The translations under genes were made by a program, and so were the position numbers. A model generated the notes under the pieces. It did no database searches. It saw only the letters and a list, made by a program, of their open reading frames with translations, and was not told where the DNA came from. From positions 5,098,501 through 5,162,500 of the forward strand of contig NZ_CP081869.1 of the NCBI RefSeq assembly GCF_019797865.1: DNA of 64,000 nucleotides, in the 5' to 3' direction. Position 1 is the stretch's first letter. The number at the start of each line of letters is the position of its first letter. This document shows positions 19,406 to 28,459 of this stretch, in pieces. This DNA comes from Chenggangzhangella methanolivorans (GTDB taxonomy: Bacteria; Pseudomonadota; Alphaproteobacteria; Rhizobiales; Methylopilaceae).

Positions 19406-19878
19406 ATGTGGGGTCTGACGCCGTTCGAGATCGACGCCGCCCTGAGGCTCCTTGCCGCGGCCGCCTGCGGCCTCGCGGTCGGTTTCAACCGTGACCTGAA
19501 GCACAAGCCCACCGGCATGCGCACGCTCGGCCTCGTGGCGCTCGGCGCGTGCCTCGTCGCATTGGTCGGGCTTCAGCACGAAGCGCTTCGCTCCGAGCCC
19601 GACGCGATGAGCCGCGTCGTGCAGGGCGTTCTTCAGGGGGTCATGACCGGCGTGGGCTTCATCGGCGCCGGCGTGATCCTGAAGCTCCCGGGCGACAGCC
19701 GCGTCCGCGGGCTGACCACGGCCGCCGCGGTCTGGGCGACCGCCGCTCTCGGAGTCGCTGCGCGCTCGCCAGCTGGCCGCTGATCGGGTTCGCGGCGGCG
19801 CTCACATTGCTCGTGCTCGTACTGCCGCGCCGGATCGCGAAGTCGATGGGACACGACTTCGCCGACGATGATGACTGA
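19406..19878 (+). CDS. MgtC/SapB-family membrane protein, one frameshift
   Basis: About 157 residues with four hydrophobic segments. The family motif is seen as AACGLAVGFNRDLKHKPTGMRTLGLVALGA, then MTGVGFIGAGVILK and VRGLTTAAAVWATAALG. One base is missing near 19757-19762; after it the last helix ASWPLIGFAAALTLLVLVLP completes the protein. MgtC relatives are linked to low-magnesium growth and membrane potential control; the role here is not shown. A strong intrinsic terminator follows. Confidence 0.82.
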
Positions 19879-19888
19879 CCATGCAAGA

Positions 19889-19920
19889 AAGGCCGGAGGC
19901 GCGAAGCCTCCGGCCTTCTG
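19889..19920. terminator. Intrinsic terminator after the MgtC-family gene
   Basis: A 12-base perfect stem (aaggccggaggc/gcctccggcctt, loop gcgaa) is followed by a short T-rich tail (ttctgt). It lies between convergent genes and, being A-rich on the other side, may also serve the minus-strand secreted-protein gene. Confidence 0.8.
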
Positions 19921-19944
19921 TCGTGGTTCTGGGGCCGCCGGGCG

Positions 19945-20236
19945 TCAGCCGCTGTTGGCGTTCGAGCTTCGGCTGGTGCCCGCGCCCATGTTCGGCGTGC
20001 TGTCGAGCGCCTCAGACGTGTTCTGGCCGAGAAGCCGGGCGCCGGCGTGACGTAGCCGTCATCGTGGAACTCGTAATTCGTGCCCTGGCTCGGGCTGTAG
20101 ACCTCATCATACGAGGCGACGGTCTCGCCGTCGGGCGCATAGCCGTAGGGCCTTGCTCCTGAATGACGGCGGACTGTGCGAAGGCCGCGCCCGTGGAGAG
20201 CGCCAACACGCCAGCGGCTGCGATCAAGGTCCTCAT
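19945..20236 (-). CDS. Small hypothetical secreted protein, two frameshifts
   Basis: Signal peptide MRTLIAAAGVLALSTG (cleavage after AFA) is clear. Restoring one base near 20146-20158 and another near 20026-20037 gives a polar mature protein of about 78 residues. It contains PYGYAPDGETVASYDEVYSP, NYEFHDDGYVTPAPG and a Ser/Asn-rich end (TPNMGAGTSRSSNANSG). No family recognised. The next gene downstream is convergent, across a shared terminator. The reconstruction is an inference from frame continuity only. Confidence 0.55.
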
Positions 20237-20439
20237 ATAAATCTCCTGTCGTCATGGCGGACAAAAGTCGTCCGCCTCTTGGGAGATGAACTGGGGTGCG
20301 GCATGCGAAATTAAACCGCGCGCAACCTCAAATGAGTTTGACCGCTGGATGACAGAGAGTGATGGAACCCCACGCAGCGAACTCTCAGGGCGAGAAACTC
20401 TCGCCCTGTAAGCCGTCCAAGGCGTGGACGACAACTCGC

Positions 20440-21210
20440 TCAGTGCCCGTCGATCTTGTTCTGAGCGCCCTGCCAAGCGAGGAAGTTCTTTCGGGCTTCC
20501 TGCACGAACGGGCTGCGACGCACCGCGCCCATGAAGGCGCGGCCGATGGCTCGGCCGGGCTGGCGCATCGGGCGCTCGAACTGGACGAGCAGCACCACGC
20601 GGGTCTCGTCGGTCTCGTTCCAGACCTCGTGGTGATAGGTGTCGTCGAACACGAGGCACTTGCCCTCATGCCAGTGCACCATCTGGTCGTGCACCGCCAT
20701 GCGGACGGACCTCCAGTCCTTCGGCACCACCACGCCGAGATGGCAGGTGATGAGGCCTTTGGTGACGCCGCGGTGACGCGGGATTCGGGCGCCGGGCGCG
20801 AGAATCGAAAAGAAGGCGCTGTTGAGCCCGGGCACGCGGCTCGCGATCTCCGCCGTCACCGGGGCCTTCGCGCAATTGTCGTCGACCCGATAGCCGTAGC
20901 CAAAGAGGAAGAACGATTTCCACTTCCGGTCCGCGCCCAGCCGTCCGTGGTCGGGGGAAATGTCGGGCAGGACGGGAATGTCCTCGAACTCGAGCACCTT
21001 CAGCGCTTCGACCCGAATCTTGTCCCAGTTCGCCTCGAGCTCGGCCGTCCAGGGAAAGGTCGCGGGATCGAAGACCGGAGGATTTCCCACCGCTGAGGAC
21101 TTCGCGAGGATGTCGTCGAACCACGGCCGAAGCTTCTTGCCCGTCCGATAGATGAAGCTGCGCTTCGGCTTTTTCGCCTTCAAAGGCTGTGCGAGGTCGA
21201 CCATCGTCAT
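20440..21210 (-). CDS. Aspartyl/asparaginyl beta-hydroxylase family dioxygenase (LpxO-like)
   Basis: 256-residue Fe(II)/2-oxoglutarate dioxygenase of the Asp/Asn beta-hydroxylase fold. The metal and 2-oxoglutarate residues are seen in RIPRHRGVTKGLITCHLGV and DDTYHHEVWNETDETRVVLL. Bacterial relatives include LpxO, which hydroxylates a lipid A acyl chain; this assignment is plausible but not proven because protein-hydroxylating relatives share the fold. No recognisable transmembrane helix is present. It is transcribed alone, flanked by about 200 bases on one side and 140 on the other without other genes. Confidence 0.8.
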   Translation of the reverse strand: MTMVDLAQPLKAKKPKRSFIYRTGKKLRPWFDDILAKSSAVGNPPVFDPATFPWTAELEANWDKIRVEALKVLEFEDIPVLPDISPDHGRLGADRKWKSFFLFGYGYRVDDNCAKAPVTAEIASRVPGLNSAFFSILAPGARIPRHRGVTKGLITCHLGVVVPKDWRSVRMAVHDQMVHWHEGKCLVFDDTYHHEVWNETDETRVVLLVQFERPMRQPGRAIGRAFMGAVRRSPFVQEARKNFLAWQGAQNKIDGH

Positions 21211-21353
21211 GCTCTTGGATCAAGGCCGCCGTCCGCGGGTCGAACGGAGGCTGTCGGTTACCTGTCAAAAGGTACCGCAGATGACCAAGTCATGACAGTA
21301 TCGGCGATGCAACATCGCGTTGCAAAGAACGCAGTTTTGAACGCTTTCAGACG

Positions 21354-22196
21354 CTATGCGCGGCCCGTCGCCACGGGTCGTCCGCCCGCGCCCCATTCCG
21401 CCCAGGAGCCGTCGTAGAGGCCGTCGGCGGACTTGCCGAGGCCTTCGAGCGCGAAGGCCAGCACGGCCGCCGTCACGCCCGAGCCGCAGGTCGTGACGAT
21501 CGGCTGCGCGACGTCGACGCCGGCCGCCTCGAAGGCGGCGCGCAGTTCCTCGTCGTCCTTGAGCCGGCCGTTTGCGACGAGCTCGGAGAACGGCAGGTTC
21601 AGGGCCCCCGGCATGTGGCCGGATGCGAGGCCCGGCCGCGGTTCGGCGGCCTCGCCGCGGAAGCGTGGACCCGATCGGGCATCGACCACCTGGCCCGAAC
21701 AAGCATCGAGCGCGGCCGCGACCTCGTCGGCCGATTTCACCGCGGAGGCGTCGAAACGCGCCTTGAACGTCTCGGGCTTGCGGGCCGAGGGGCCGGTCTC
21801 GGTCGGGCGGCCCTCGGCGAGCCACTTCGGGAGACCGCCGTCGAGCACGTAGACGGTCTCGACGCCCATCGTCCTGAACGACCACCAGACCCGAGGCGCG
21901 GAGAACAGGCCGCTCGCGTCGTAGACCACGATGGTCGCGCCGCCGCCGACGCCGAGGCCGCCCACCGCGTCCGCGAAGGCCTGCGGGGAGGGCAGCATGT
22001 GCGGCAGGCCCGAACTCGGATCAGAAATCGCGTCGACGTCGAAGAACGCCGCGCCCGGGATGTGTCGCTCGAGAAACTCTGCCCGTCCGTCGCGCTTGGC
22101 GTCCGGCAGGTGCCAGGAGCCGTCGACCGGGATCAGGGTCGGGTCGCCGAGTCGGTCGGCGAGCCAGTCCGTCGAGACGAGATAGGGATTGCTCAC
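21354..22196 (-). CDS. sseA: 3-mercaptopyruvate / thiosulfate sulfurtransferase
   Basis: 280-residue protein with two rhodanese domains. The C-terminal one carries the active-site loop CGSGVTAAV, whose CG[S/T]GVT form is typical of 3-mercaptopyruvate sulfurtransferase. N-terminal LVSTDWLADRL and the linker DGGLPKWLAEGRP also match. The start is the GTG at 22196, which overlaps the cysK stop as GTGA; a longer frame to 22409 is a shadow of cysK. Coupling with cysK points to cysteine and sulfane-sulfur metabolism. Confidence 0.92.
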   Translation of the reverse strand: MSNPYLVSTDWLADRLGDPTLIPVDGSWHLPDAKRDGRAEFLERHIPGAAFFDVDAISDPSSGLPHMLPSPQAFADAVGGLGVGGGATIVVYDASGLFSAPRVWWSFRTMGVETVYVLDGGLPKWLAEGRPTETGPSARKPETFKARFDASAVKSADEVAAALDACSGQVVDARSGPRFRGEAAEPRPGLASGHMPGALNLPFSELVANGRLKDDEELRAAFEAAGVDVAQPIVTTCGSGVTAAVLAFALEGLGKSADGLYDGSWAEWGAGGRPVATGRA

Positions 22197-23228
22197 TGCG
22201 TCACCTTGGCGAGATCGACCTTGGGGGCGCGCTCCAGCCAGCCCGGAACGGGCAGCTCCTTCGAGCGCAGGAACGCCGGGTCGAACAGCTTCGACTGATA
22301 GCGCGTGCCGTAGTCGCAGAGGATGGTCACGATGGTGTGGCCGGGCCCGAGATCCTTCGCCAGCCGGATCGCGCCGGCCACGTTGACGCCCGACGAACCG
22401 CCGAGGCAAAGCCCTTCATGTTCGAGCAGGTCGAAGACCACCTGGACCGATTCGGAATCGGGAATCTGGTAGGCGTGGTCGACCGTAAGGCCCTCGAGGT
22501 TCGCGGTGATGCGCCCTTGCCCGATGCCTTGTGATGGACGAGCCTTCCGCCTTCAGTTCGCCGCTCGTGTAGTAGCTGTAGAGCGCGGCGCCGGGCGGAT
22601 CGGCGATCGCGACCTTGATCGCCGGATTGCGTTCCTTGAGCGCCATGGCGCAGCCCGCAAGCGTGCCGCCCGTGCCGACCGCGCAGACGAAGCCGTCGAC
22701 CTTGCCTTCGAGATCGTCCCAGATCTCCGGGCCGGTCGAATCGATGTGCGCCTGCCGGTTCGCGACATTGTCGAACTGGTTGGCCCAGATCGCGCCTGCG
22801 GGCTCGGTTTTCGCGAGCTCCTCGGCGAGGCGGCCCGACAGTTTCACGTAGTTGTTCGGATCCTTGTAGGGGACGGCCGGAACCTCGACGAGCTCGGCGC
22901 CGGCGAGGCGCAGCATCGCCTTCTTCTCCTCCGACTGGGTCTCGGGAATGACGATGACGGTGCGATAGCCGAGCGCGTTGGCCACCAGCGCAAGGCCGAT
23001 GCCCGTGTTGCCAGCCGTGCCCTCGACGATGACGCCGCCGGGCTTCAGCTCGCCCCGCTTCACCGCGTCCTCGATGATCCAGAGCGCGGCGCGATCCTTC
23101 ACCGACTGGCCCGGATTCATGAACTCCGCCTTGCCGAGGATTTCGCAGCCGGTGGCCTCCGAGGCGCGCGCGAGCCGGATGAGCGGCGTCCGGCCGATGG
23201 CGTCGACAAGACCGCTGCGGATCTGCAT
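22193..23228 (-). CDS. cysK: Cysteine synthase, one frameshift
   Basis: PLP-dependent O-acetylserine sulfhydrylase fold, about 345 residues when restored. The PLP lysine lies in NPGQSVKDRAALWIIEDA, the phosphate loop in AVGTGGTLAG, and the substrate loop in EGTAGNTGIGLAL. The frame breaks near 22530 (two bases lost after GSSIT); after it IGQGRITANLEGLTVDHAY and LGGSSGVNVAGAIRLA continue the fold. The extra C-terminal segment (LFDPAFLRSKELPVPGWL) marks the longer alphaproteobacterial type. Downstream sseA is overlapped. Confidence 0.9.
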
Positions 23229-23331
23229 GGGCGATTATCCGGAAGAAGAGGGATCGGGACGGGTTTTGGAGCCGCGCAATCTAGGCGCCGGCGCGCGCCT
23301 TGGGAAGCGCGACGCGCATGCGAGGGCGTAT

Positions 23332-23360
23332 TGATCCGAGGTTGCAGGCGTGGCGTAAGT
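23332..23360 (+). promoter_or_regulatory. Candidate ECF (RpoE/ChrR-type) promoter upstream of the ChrR-like gene
   Basis: TGATCC at 23332-23337 and TAAGT at 23356-23360, separated by exactly 18 bases, match the promoter described for the singlet-oxygen sigma factor RpoE of Rhodobacter sphaeroides (TGATCC at -35, TAAGA-like -10). Transcription would begin near 23367, 65 bases before the GTG of the ChrR-like gene. A second match with the same spacing heads the photolyase operon. Confidence 0.7.
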
Positions 23361-23431
23361 CGTGTCCGGGGGACGGCGCATGTGGCGACCGCATCCGGCT
23401 CGAGGCCGGGGCCTCGCCTTAAGGACTGCTC

Positions 23432-24102
23432 GTGCTCGAACCGCCCACAGGCCTGACGCCGTCCGAGACGCCACGGCCGGTCGACGCCCTGCTCGCCGGC
23501 TATGTGGCCGGCGCGCTGGGGCCTCACCTCCACGCGTTGGTGGAGTCGCATCTCATCCTGTCGGGCGAGCACCGGGACGTCGTCCGCGCCATGGAGGCGC
23601 AGATCGGCGAGGAGATCGAGCAGATCGAGCACCGCCCCTATGAGCCGGCCGCGCGCGACGCCGTGTTGGGAGCGATCTATGCGGGCGGCTGGTACGGCCG
23701 GCCGAAGCCCGAAAAATTCGATCCGGACGTTCCCGAGCCGCTCGACCGGCTGATCGGGATGAGTCTCGCGCAGGCGCCCTGGCGGTTCGCGGCGGCAGGC
23801 GTTCTGGAGCATGTCGTGTTCGCCGACGGGACGACGAAAGCCTCGCTGCTGAAGATCGCGCCCGGACGGGGGGCGCCCAGGCACACCCATTCGGCCATGG
23901 AGGCGACGTTGGTCTCAAGGGCGCGTTCACCGACGAGATCGGACATTTCACGCGCGGCGACATCGCGGTCGCCGACGGCTCCATCGATCACCGGCCGGTG
24001 GCCGATCGCGACGAGCCCTGCGTCTGCTTCGCGGTGACCGAGGGACCGTTGCGCCTCACGGGACCGGTCGGTCGGCTCCTGCAGAAGATGTTCGGCCGAT
24101 GA
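23432..24102 (+). CDS. ChrR-like cupin protein (anti-sigma factor family), one frameshift
   Basis: About 223 residues with ChrR architecture. An N-terminal helical anti-sigma-like region (DALLAGYVAGALGPHLHALV) is followed by a C-terminal cupin (SLLKIAPGRGAPRHTHSAMEATLV, then KGAFTDEIGHFTRGDIAV). In R. sphaeroides ChrR, zinc is bound by an H-x3-C-x2-C motif; here that position reads H40-LIL-S44-GE-H47, so the cysteines are absent. It may therefore be a regulon member or a differently gated regulator rather than the cognate anti-sigma. One base is missing near 23911-23915. GTG start; stop overlaps the SDR start (ATGA). No ECF sigma gene adjoins it. Confidence 0.75.
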
Positions 24103-24887
24103 GCGGCGAGATCGTCGTCAAGGGCGTGCGCGTCGCCTGGGTGACGGGCGCGAGCTCCGGAATCGGCCGCGCCGTCGCGCTCGAACTTGCGGCCTCGGGC
24201 GTCAAGGTGGCGGCGACCGCGCGCCGCTCCGACGCGCTCGCCGAGCTCGCGGCCGAGGCGCTCGGCCGCGGCGGCGTCGTGGCGGCCTTTCCCGGCGACG
24301 TGACGGACGCCGAGGCGATGGCGTCGATCGTGGCCGAGATCGAAGCGAGCCTCGGCGCGATCGACCTCGCTGTGCTCAACGCCGGGCTGTTCATCCCGGT
24401 GAAGGCCGAACCTTTCGACCTCGGCGCGTTCCGGAAAACCTTCGACGTCAATCTCGGCGGAACGGTCGGGTGCCTCGCGGCGGCTCTGCCGGGAATGACG
24501 GCGCGGCGGTCCGGAAACGTGGTGATCGTCGCTTCGGTCACGGGCTATGGCGGGCTGCCGAGCTCGGCGGCCTACGGCGCGACGAAGGCGGCGCTGATCA
24601 ACCTCGCGGAGGGGCTGAAGTTCGATCTCGACAAGCTCGGGGTCGGCATCCAGGTGGCCAATCCCGGCTTCGTCGACACGCCGGCGACGAAAAAGAACGC
24701 GTTCGCGATGCCGGCGCTCATGCAGGTCGACGAGGCGGCGAGGCGCATCGTGCGCGGGTTGGGGGAGGGGTTCGAGATCACCTTCCCCAAGCGCTTCACC
24801 TATGTGCTGAAGGCGCTGAGATTGCTGCCCTATCCGCTGTATTTCCGGCTCGTCGCGAAGGCGACCGGCTGGGACAAGCGACGCTGA
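24099..24887 (+). CDS. SDR-family oxidoreductase
   Basis: 262-residue short-chain dehydrogenase. The NAD(P) loop TGASSGIGRA is at 16-25, NAG at 94-96, and the catalytic Ser146, Tyr159 and Lys163 (YGATK) are in place. An Ala-Arg-Arg after the second strand suggests NADP preference. Its start overlaps the ChrR-like stop, so it is probably expressed from the same ECF-type promoter. Substrate unknown; SDRs of this cluster type may act on fatty acid or lipid peroxide products, which is speculation. Confidence 0.88.
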   Translation: MSGEIVVKGVRVAWVTGASSGIGRAVALELAASGVKVAATARRSDALAELAAEALGRGGVVAAFPGDVTDAEAMASIVAEIEASLGAIDLAVLNAGLFIPVKAEPFDLGAFRKTFDVNLGGTVGCLAAALPGMTARRSGNVVIVASVTGYGGLPSSAAYGATKAALINLAEGLKFDLDKLGVGIQVANPGFVDTPATKKNAFAMPALMQVDEAARRIVRGLGEGFEITFPKRFTYVLKALRLLPYPLYFRLVAKATGWDKRR

Positions 24888-24897
24888 CGGTCCGGCT

Positions 24898-26225
24898 TCA
24901 GCGCGCGGCGGCGATCTTTCGCGCGAGCTCGTTCTGGGAGGCCTCGTCGAGCGGAAAGCGCCACATCAGCGCGACGGCGAGGAGCTTCAGCGCCACGGGC
25001 AGGCCGCCATAGAGCCAGGCGAGCGTTTCGAGGCCGGCCGGCGACCTCTCGCCCGCCGCCGGGTCGAAGCCGGCGAGCGCCAGGACGGGAAACGCGATCC
25101 CGACGGCGGCGGCGAGCGCGAGCTTGGTGGCGAGGCCCCAGGCGGCGAGGTAAAGACCGGAGCGCTGGTCTCCGAGGTCGCCGTGTCCACGTCGATCGCG
25201 TCAGCCTGGATCGCCGGCGGCAACACGAGGTCGGCCCCGACCCCGAGACCCGACAGCACGCAGATCGCGCCGAACGCCGCCACGTCGCCGGGGCCGAGAA
25301 ACGGCGCGAACAGGAACACGGCGCAGGCGAGCAGCATGGCCCAGCACCAGGCTCGATGCTTCGACGTTCGCCGCGCAAGCGCGAGCCACAAGGGCACGCC
25401 CGCGATTCCAGCGGCGAAGTAGGCGACGAGGAATGGTCCCGCGAGATCCTTGGCGCCGAGCCGCTCGGCGACGAAGAACAGGAAGAGGGTCGCGGGCAGG
25501 CCGTTGGCGAGGCCGTTGACGAAGAAGGCGGCGAGCAGCCGCAGGAACGCGGCGTTGGCGCGCATCGCCCTGAGGCCTTCGCCGATGTTCAGGCGGGCTC
25601 GGCTGCGGTCCTCAGGCTCTGGCGTCAGGGCGACGGCGACGAGGGTGAGGATCGGCAGGCCGATCCCGACGAGGATGGCGTAGGAACCGAGCACCGCGCT
25701 CTGGCCGCCGCCTGCGACCGCCGGCGCGATCGCCTGCAGGGACAGCGCGACGAGCGTGCCGACGAGAGCGGCGGTCTCGCGCCAGGCGGCGATGCGGCTG
25801 CGGCCGGCGTAGGTCGTGGAGAGCTCCGCGCCCCAGGCCGAGTAGGGGACCAGCGCTGCGGTCCAGGCGATCGAAAGCGCCGAGCCCCAGAACAGGAGAT
25901 GCAGGGCGCCGGCGCCGTCGGGCGGCGAGAAGATCATCCAGGCGGCGATCGCGGTGGGGACAGCCGCGCCGGCGAACCACAGGCGCCGTCGCCCGAAGGC
26001 CGGCCGCCAGCGGTCGGCCAGCAGCCCGACCGCCGGATCGGCGAGGGCGTCGACGACGCGCACCGCGAGCAGCGCCTGTCCGACGACGGCGAGCGGCAGG
26101 CCGAGATCTTCGGCGTAATAGGCCGGGACCACGATGTAGAGCGGCAGCGTCAGCACCGCGAACGGGATCGCCGGGAGCGCATAGGCCGCCAGCGCAAGCA
26201 AGGAGAGGTCGCGGCGGCCCGTCAC
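24898..26225 (-). CDS. MFS transporter (GPH sugar/cation symporter-like), one frameshift
   Basis: About 442 residues with 12 predicted membrane segments, of the MelB/GPH type: YALPAIPFAVLTLPLYIVVP at the start, RVVDALADPAVGLLADRW (loop 2-3 signature) and FFVNGLANGLPATLFLFFVA. Near 25180 one base is lost; the restored frame ends with TLAWLYGGLPVALKLLAVAL and EASQNELARKIAAAR. GTG start. It converges with the SDR gene and lies 146 bases after cfa on the same strand. GPH-type carriers occur with the same partners in RpoE/ChrR regulons, so its cargo may be a lipid or pigment precursor rather than a sugar. Confidence 0.8.
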
Positions 26226-26370
26226 GGGCGCACCACTTCTCGTCCAGGCGCTAAGCCGGAATTCAAACGCACGACGCTTCCCGCTTGCGCTCTACGCACA
26301 GCCCGTAGCGCATCTGGATCTCGGCTCTGCGGCCGGGACACGAGGGCGGCGGCTGTTCGATCTCGTCCGC

Positions 26371-27614
26371 TCACGCTCGCGCGAACACGACCTGCCGGAC
26401 GTCGATGTTGCCGGAGCGAAATCCGCCTTCGCAGTAGGCGAGGTAGTACTCCCAGAGACGCCGGAAGCGTTCGTCGAAGCCGAGCGGCTGGATGGTCGGC
26501 CAGGCCGCCCGGAACCTCTCGCGCCAGAGGCCGAGAGTCTCCGCGTAGTCGAGGCCGAAGACGCGCTCGCCGGCGATGCCCAGTCCCGCGCCGGCCGCAG
26601 CTTTCCGGAGCGCGGACGGCGAGGGCAGCATGCCCCCCGGAAAGACGTAGCGCTGGATGAAGTCGGTCTCGCGCCGGTAAGACTCGAAGAAGCGGTCCTG
26701 GATGGTGATGACCTGGACGCCCGCTGCGCCCCCGGGCTTCAGCCGGTCGCGGATCTGGCCGAAGAACGCCGGCCACCACTGTTCGCCCACCGCCTCGAAC
26801 ATCTCGATCGAGGCGATGCGGTCGTAGGATCCGCGCTCGTCGCGATAGTCCTGAAGTTTGAACGTCACGCGTTCGGCGAGCCCGGCCTCGAACACGCGCC
26901 TGCGGGCGAATTCGAGCTGCGCGGGCTGATGGTGAGGCCTGTCACCTTCGCGCCGACCTCCTTGGCCGCGAACTCCGCGAAGCCCCCCCAGCCGCAGCCG
27001 ATCTCCAAGACGTGGTCGCCGGTCCGCATGCCGGCGGCTTCGGCGAGCGCGGCGTATTTGCGGCGCTGGCCTCTCCCGAGGTCTCGCTCCTCGCCCTCGA
27101 ACAACGCCGAGGAGTAGGTCATCGAGGGGTCGAGCCACTGCTCGTAGAAGGCGTTGCCGAGGTCGTAATGCGCCTCGATGTTGCGCCTGGAGCCCTTCTT
27201 CGTGTTCCGCTTCATCCAGCGCCCGATGTTCTGGAGCAGGCCGTAGAGCGGCTTGGCCTGCAGATAGGCGTTGACGTGGTCGGCGTTGACGCAGAACAGC
27301 TCGAGGAACTTGGCGAGGTCCGGGCTTGTCCAGTCGCCGGTGAGAAACCCGTCCGCGACGCCGATGTCGCCGTCCCGGAGGATGCGCCGGGCGAAGCGGT
27401 GGTGGTTGACGATCAGCGTCGCCTCTGGGCCGGGAGCGTCGCCGCGAAACTCCAGACTGCGCCCGTCGGGCAACACGACCGTCAGCGCGCCGATCTTCAG
27501 CCGGGCCGCCACCTGAAGCGCGAGCTTCACCTCGAGCGGCAGCCCCTTCGTAGCGGCGGCGACGGACTCGGTGGTCACGCGCAGGGACGGGGAGGGCAGG
27601 TCGATCGCCGTCAT
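26371..27614 (-). CDS. Cyclopropane-fatty-acyl-phospholipid synthase family protein, one frameshift
   Basis: SAM-dependent methyltransferase acting on unsaturated acyl chains of membrane phospholipids, about 415 residues when restored. N-terminal lipid-interacting region, HYDLGNAFYEQWLDPSMTYS, the SAM loop VLEIGCGWGGFAEFA, EMFEAVGEQWWPAFF and FIQRYVFPGGMLPS are all family signatures. One base is missing near 26919-26925. It is coupled to DUF1365 by ATGA. In R. sphaeroides related genes in the singlet-oxygen regulon are needed for furan fatty acids, so the product here could be a cyclopropane or a methylated/furan acyl chain. Confidence 0.88.
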
Positions 27615-28459
27615 TCGGCTGCCTCCGGAAGGCGTCCATGCGCGCGGCGGATTGGTCCCGGCGCGTCGAGGCTCGTTTTCTCGGCCGGCGCCTTCGGATG
27701 GTCGGCGAGGGCGATCCCCTTCAGCCAGAGCCGCAGCGCCTCGAAATGGATGGCGGCCGTCACCTTGAGGGTCATCAGCGGCGTCCTCACGAGCAGGCCG
27801 GCGAGCGAGCGGCTCGTCAGATCGCGTCGTTCGCCTGCGAAAGTCGCTGAGAGAATCGGCCCTTCGGCGTCGCTTTCAAGAATGCGCAGCCGCACGTTTT
27901 CGCCCGGCGGGCGCAAGCGGAACGCATAGCTCATGCCCATGTCGAGAAAGGGCGAGACATACATCAGCTTGTCCCGCGTCTGGCGCAGCCCCGCGGGCGT
28001 CAGCTCGCCCGGGCGGACGGGCGCCACATAGGCGTGGCGCTCATGGAACGTGTTGGTGACCTCGTAGACGACGGCCTTCAGCGCCCCGTCCGCGCCGTAA
28101 CACCAGTAGGTCGCGAGCGGATTGAAGACGTAGCCGAGAATGCGCGGGTAGCAGAGCAGAAGCACGCGGCCGCCGTCAATCTCGACCCCGGCGCGGGCGA
28201 GGACCGCGCGGATCTGGTCGCTGAGCGGCCCCTTTCCGACGCCGTGGTCGCCCTCATGGAAGCTGAGGAGATTGCGGCGTCCGACCGAGAACAGCCGCGA
28301 GGCGCGGCCGGCCTGCTCCAGCCGGTCGAGATCGATCAGCAGCGAGAAGACGTCATAGACGAAACGATGCGGCTTCGGCTTCAGCCGGGCGTGCATCACC
28401 GGGCCGACATATAGCGAGGCCGCGGCGGCGGGCGGTGGAAAGGACGCCTGGCCGCTCAC
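27611..28459 (-). CDS. DUF1365 family protein
   Basis: 282 residues, intact. DUF1365 signatures: SLYVGPVMHARLKPKPHRF, YDVFSLLIDLDRL, RILGYVFNPLATYWCYG, VYEVTNTFHERHAYVAP and LMYVSPFLDMGMSYAF. The family has no proven reaction but nearly always travels with an FAD-dependent oxidoreductase and a CFA synthase, as here. Both neighbours overlap it by four bases (ATGA), so the three products are probably made in equal amounts and act in one lipid-modification pathway. Confidence 0.9.
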   Translation of the reverse strand: MSGQASFPPPAAAASLYVGPVMHARLKPKPHRFVYDVFSLLIDLDRLEQAGRASRLFSVGRRNLLSFHEGDHGVGKGPLSDQIRAVLARAGVEIDGGRVLLLCYPRILGYVFNPLATYWCYGADGALKAVVYEVTNTFHERHAYVAPVRPGELTPAGLRQTRDKLMYVSPFLDMGMSYAFRLRPPGENVRLRILESDAEGPILSATFAGERRDLTSRSLAGLLVRTPLMTLKVTAAIHFEALRLWLKGIALADHPKAPAEKTSLDAPGPIRRAHGRLPEAAE

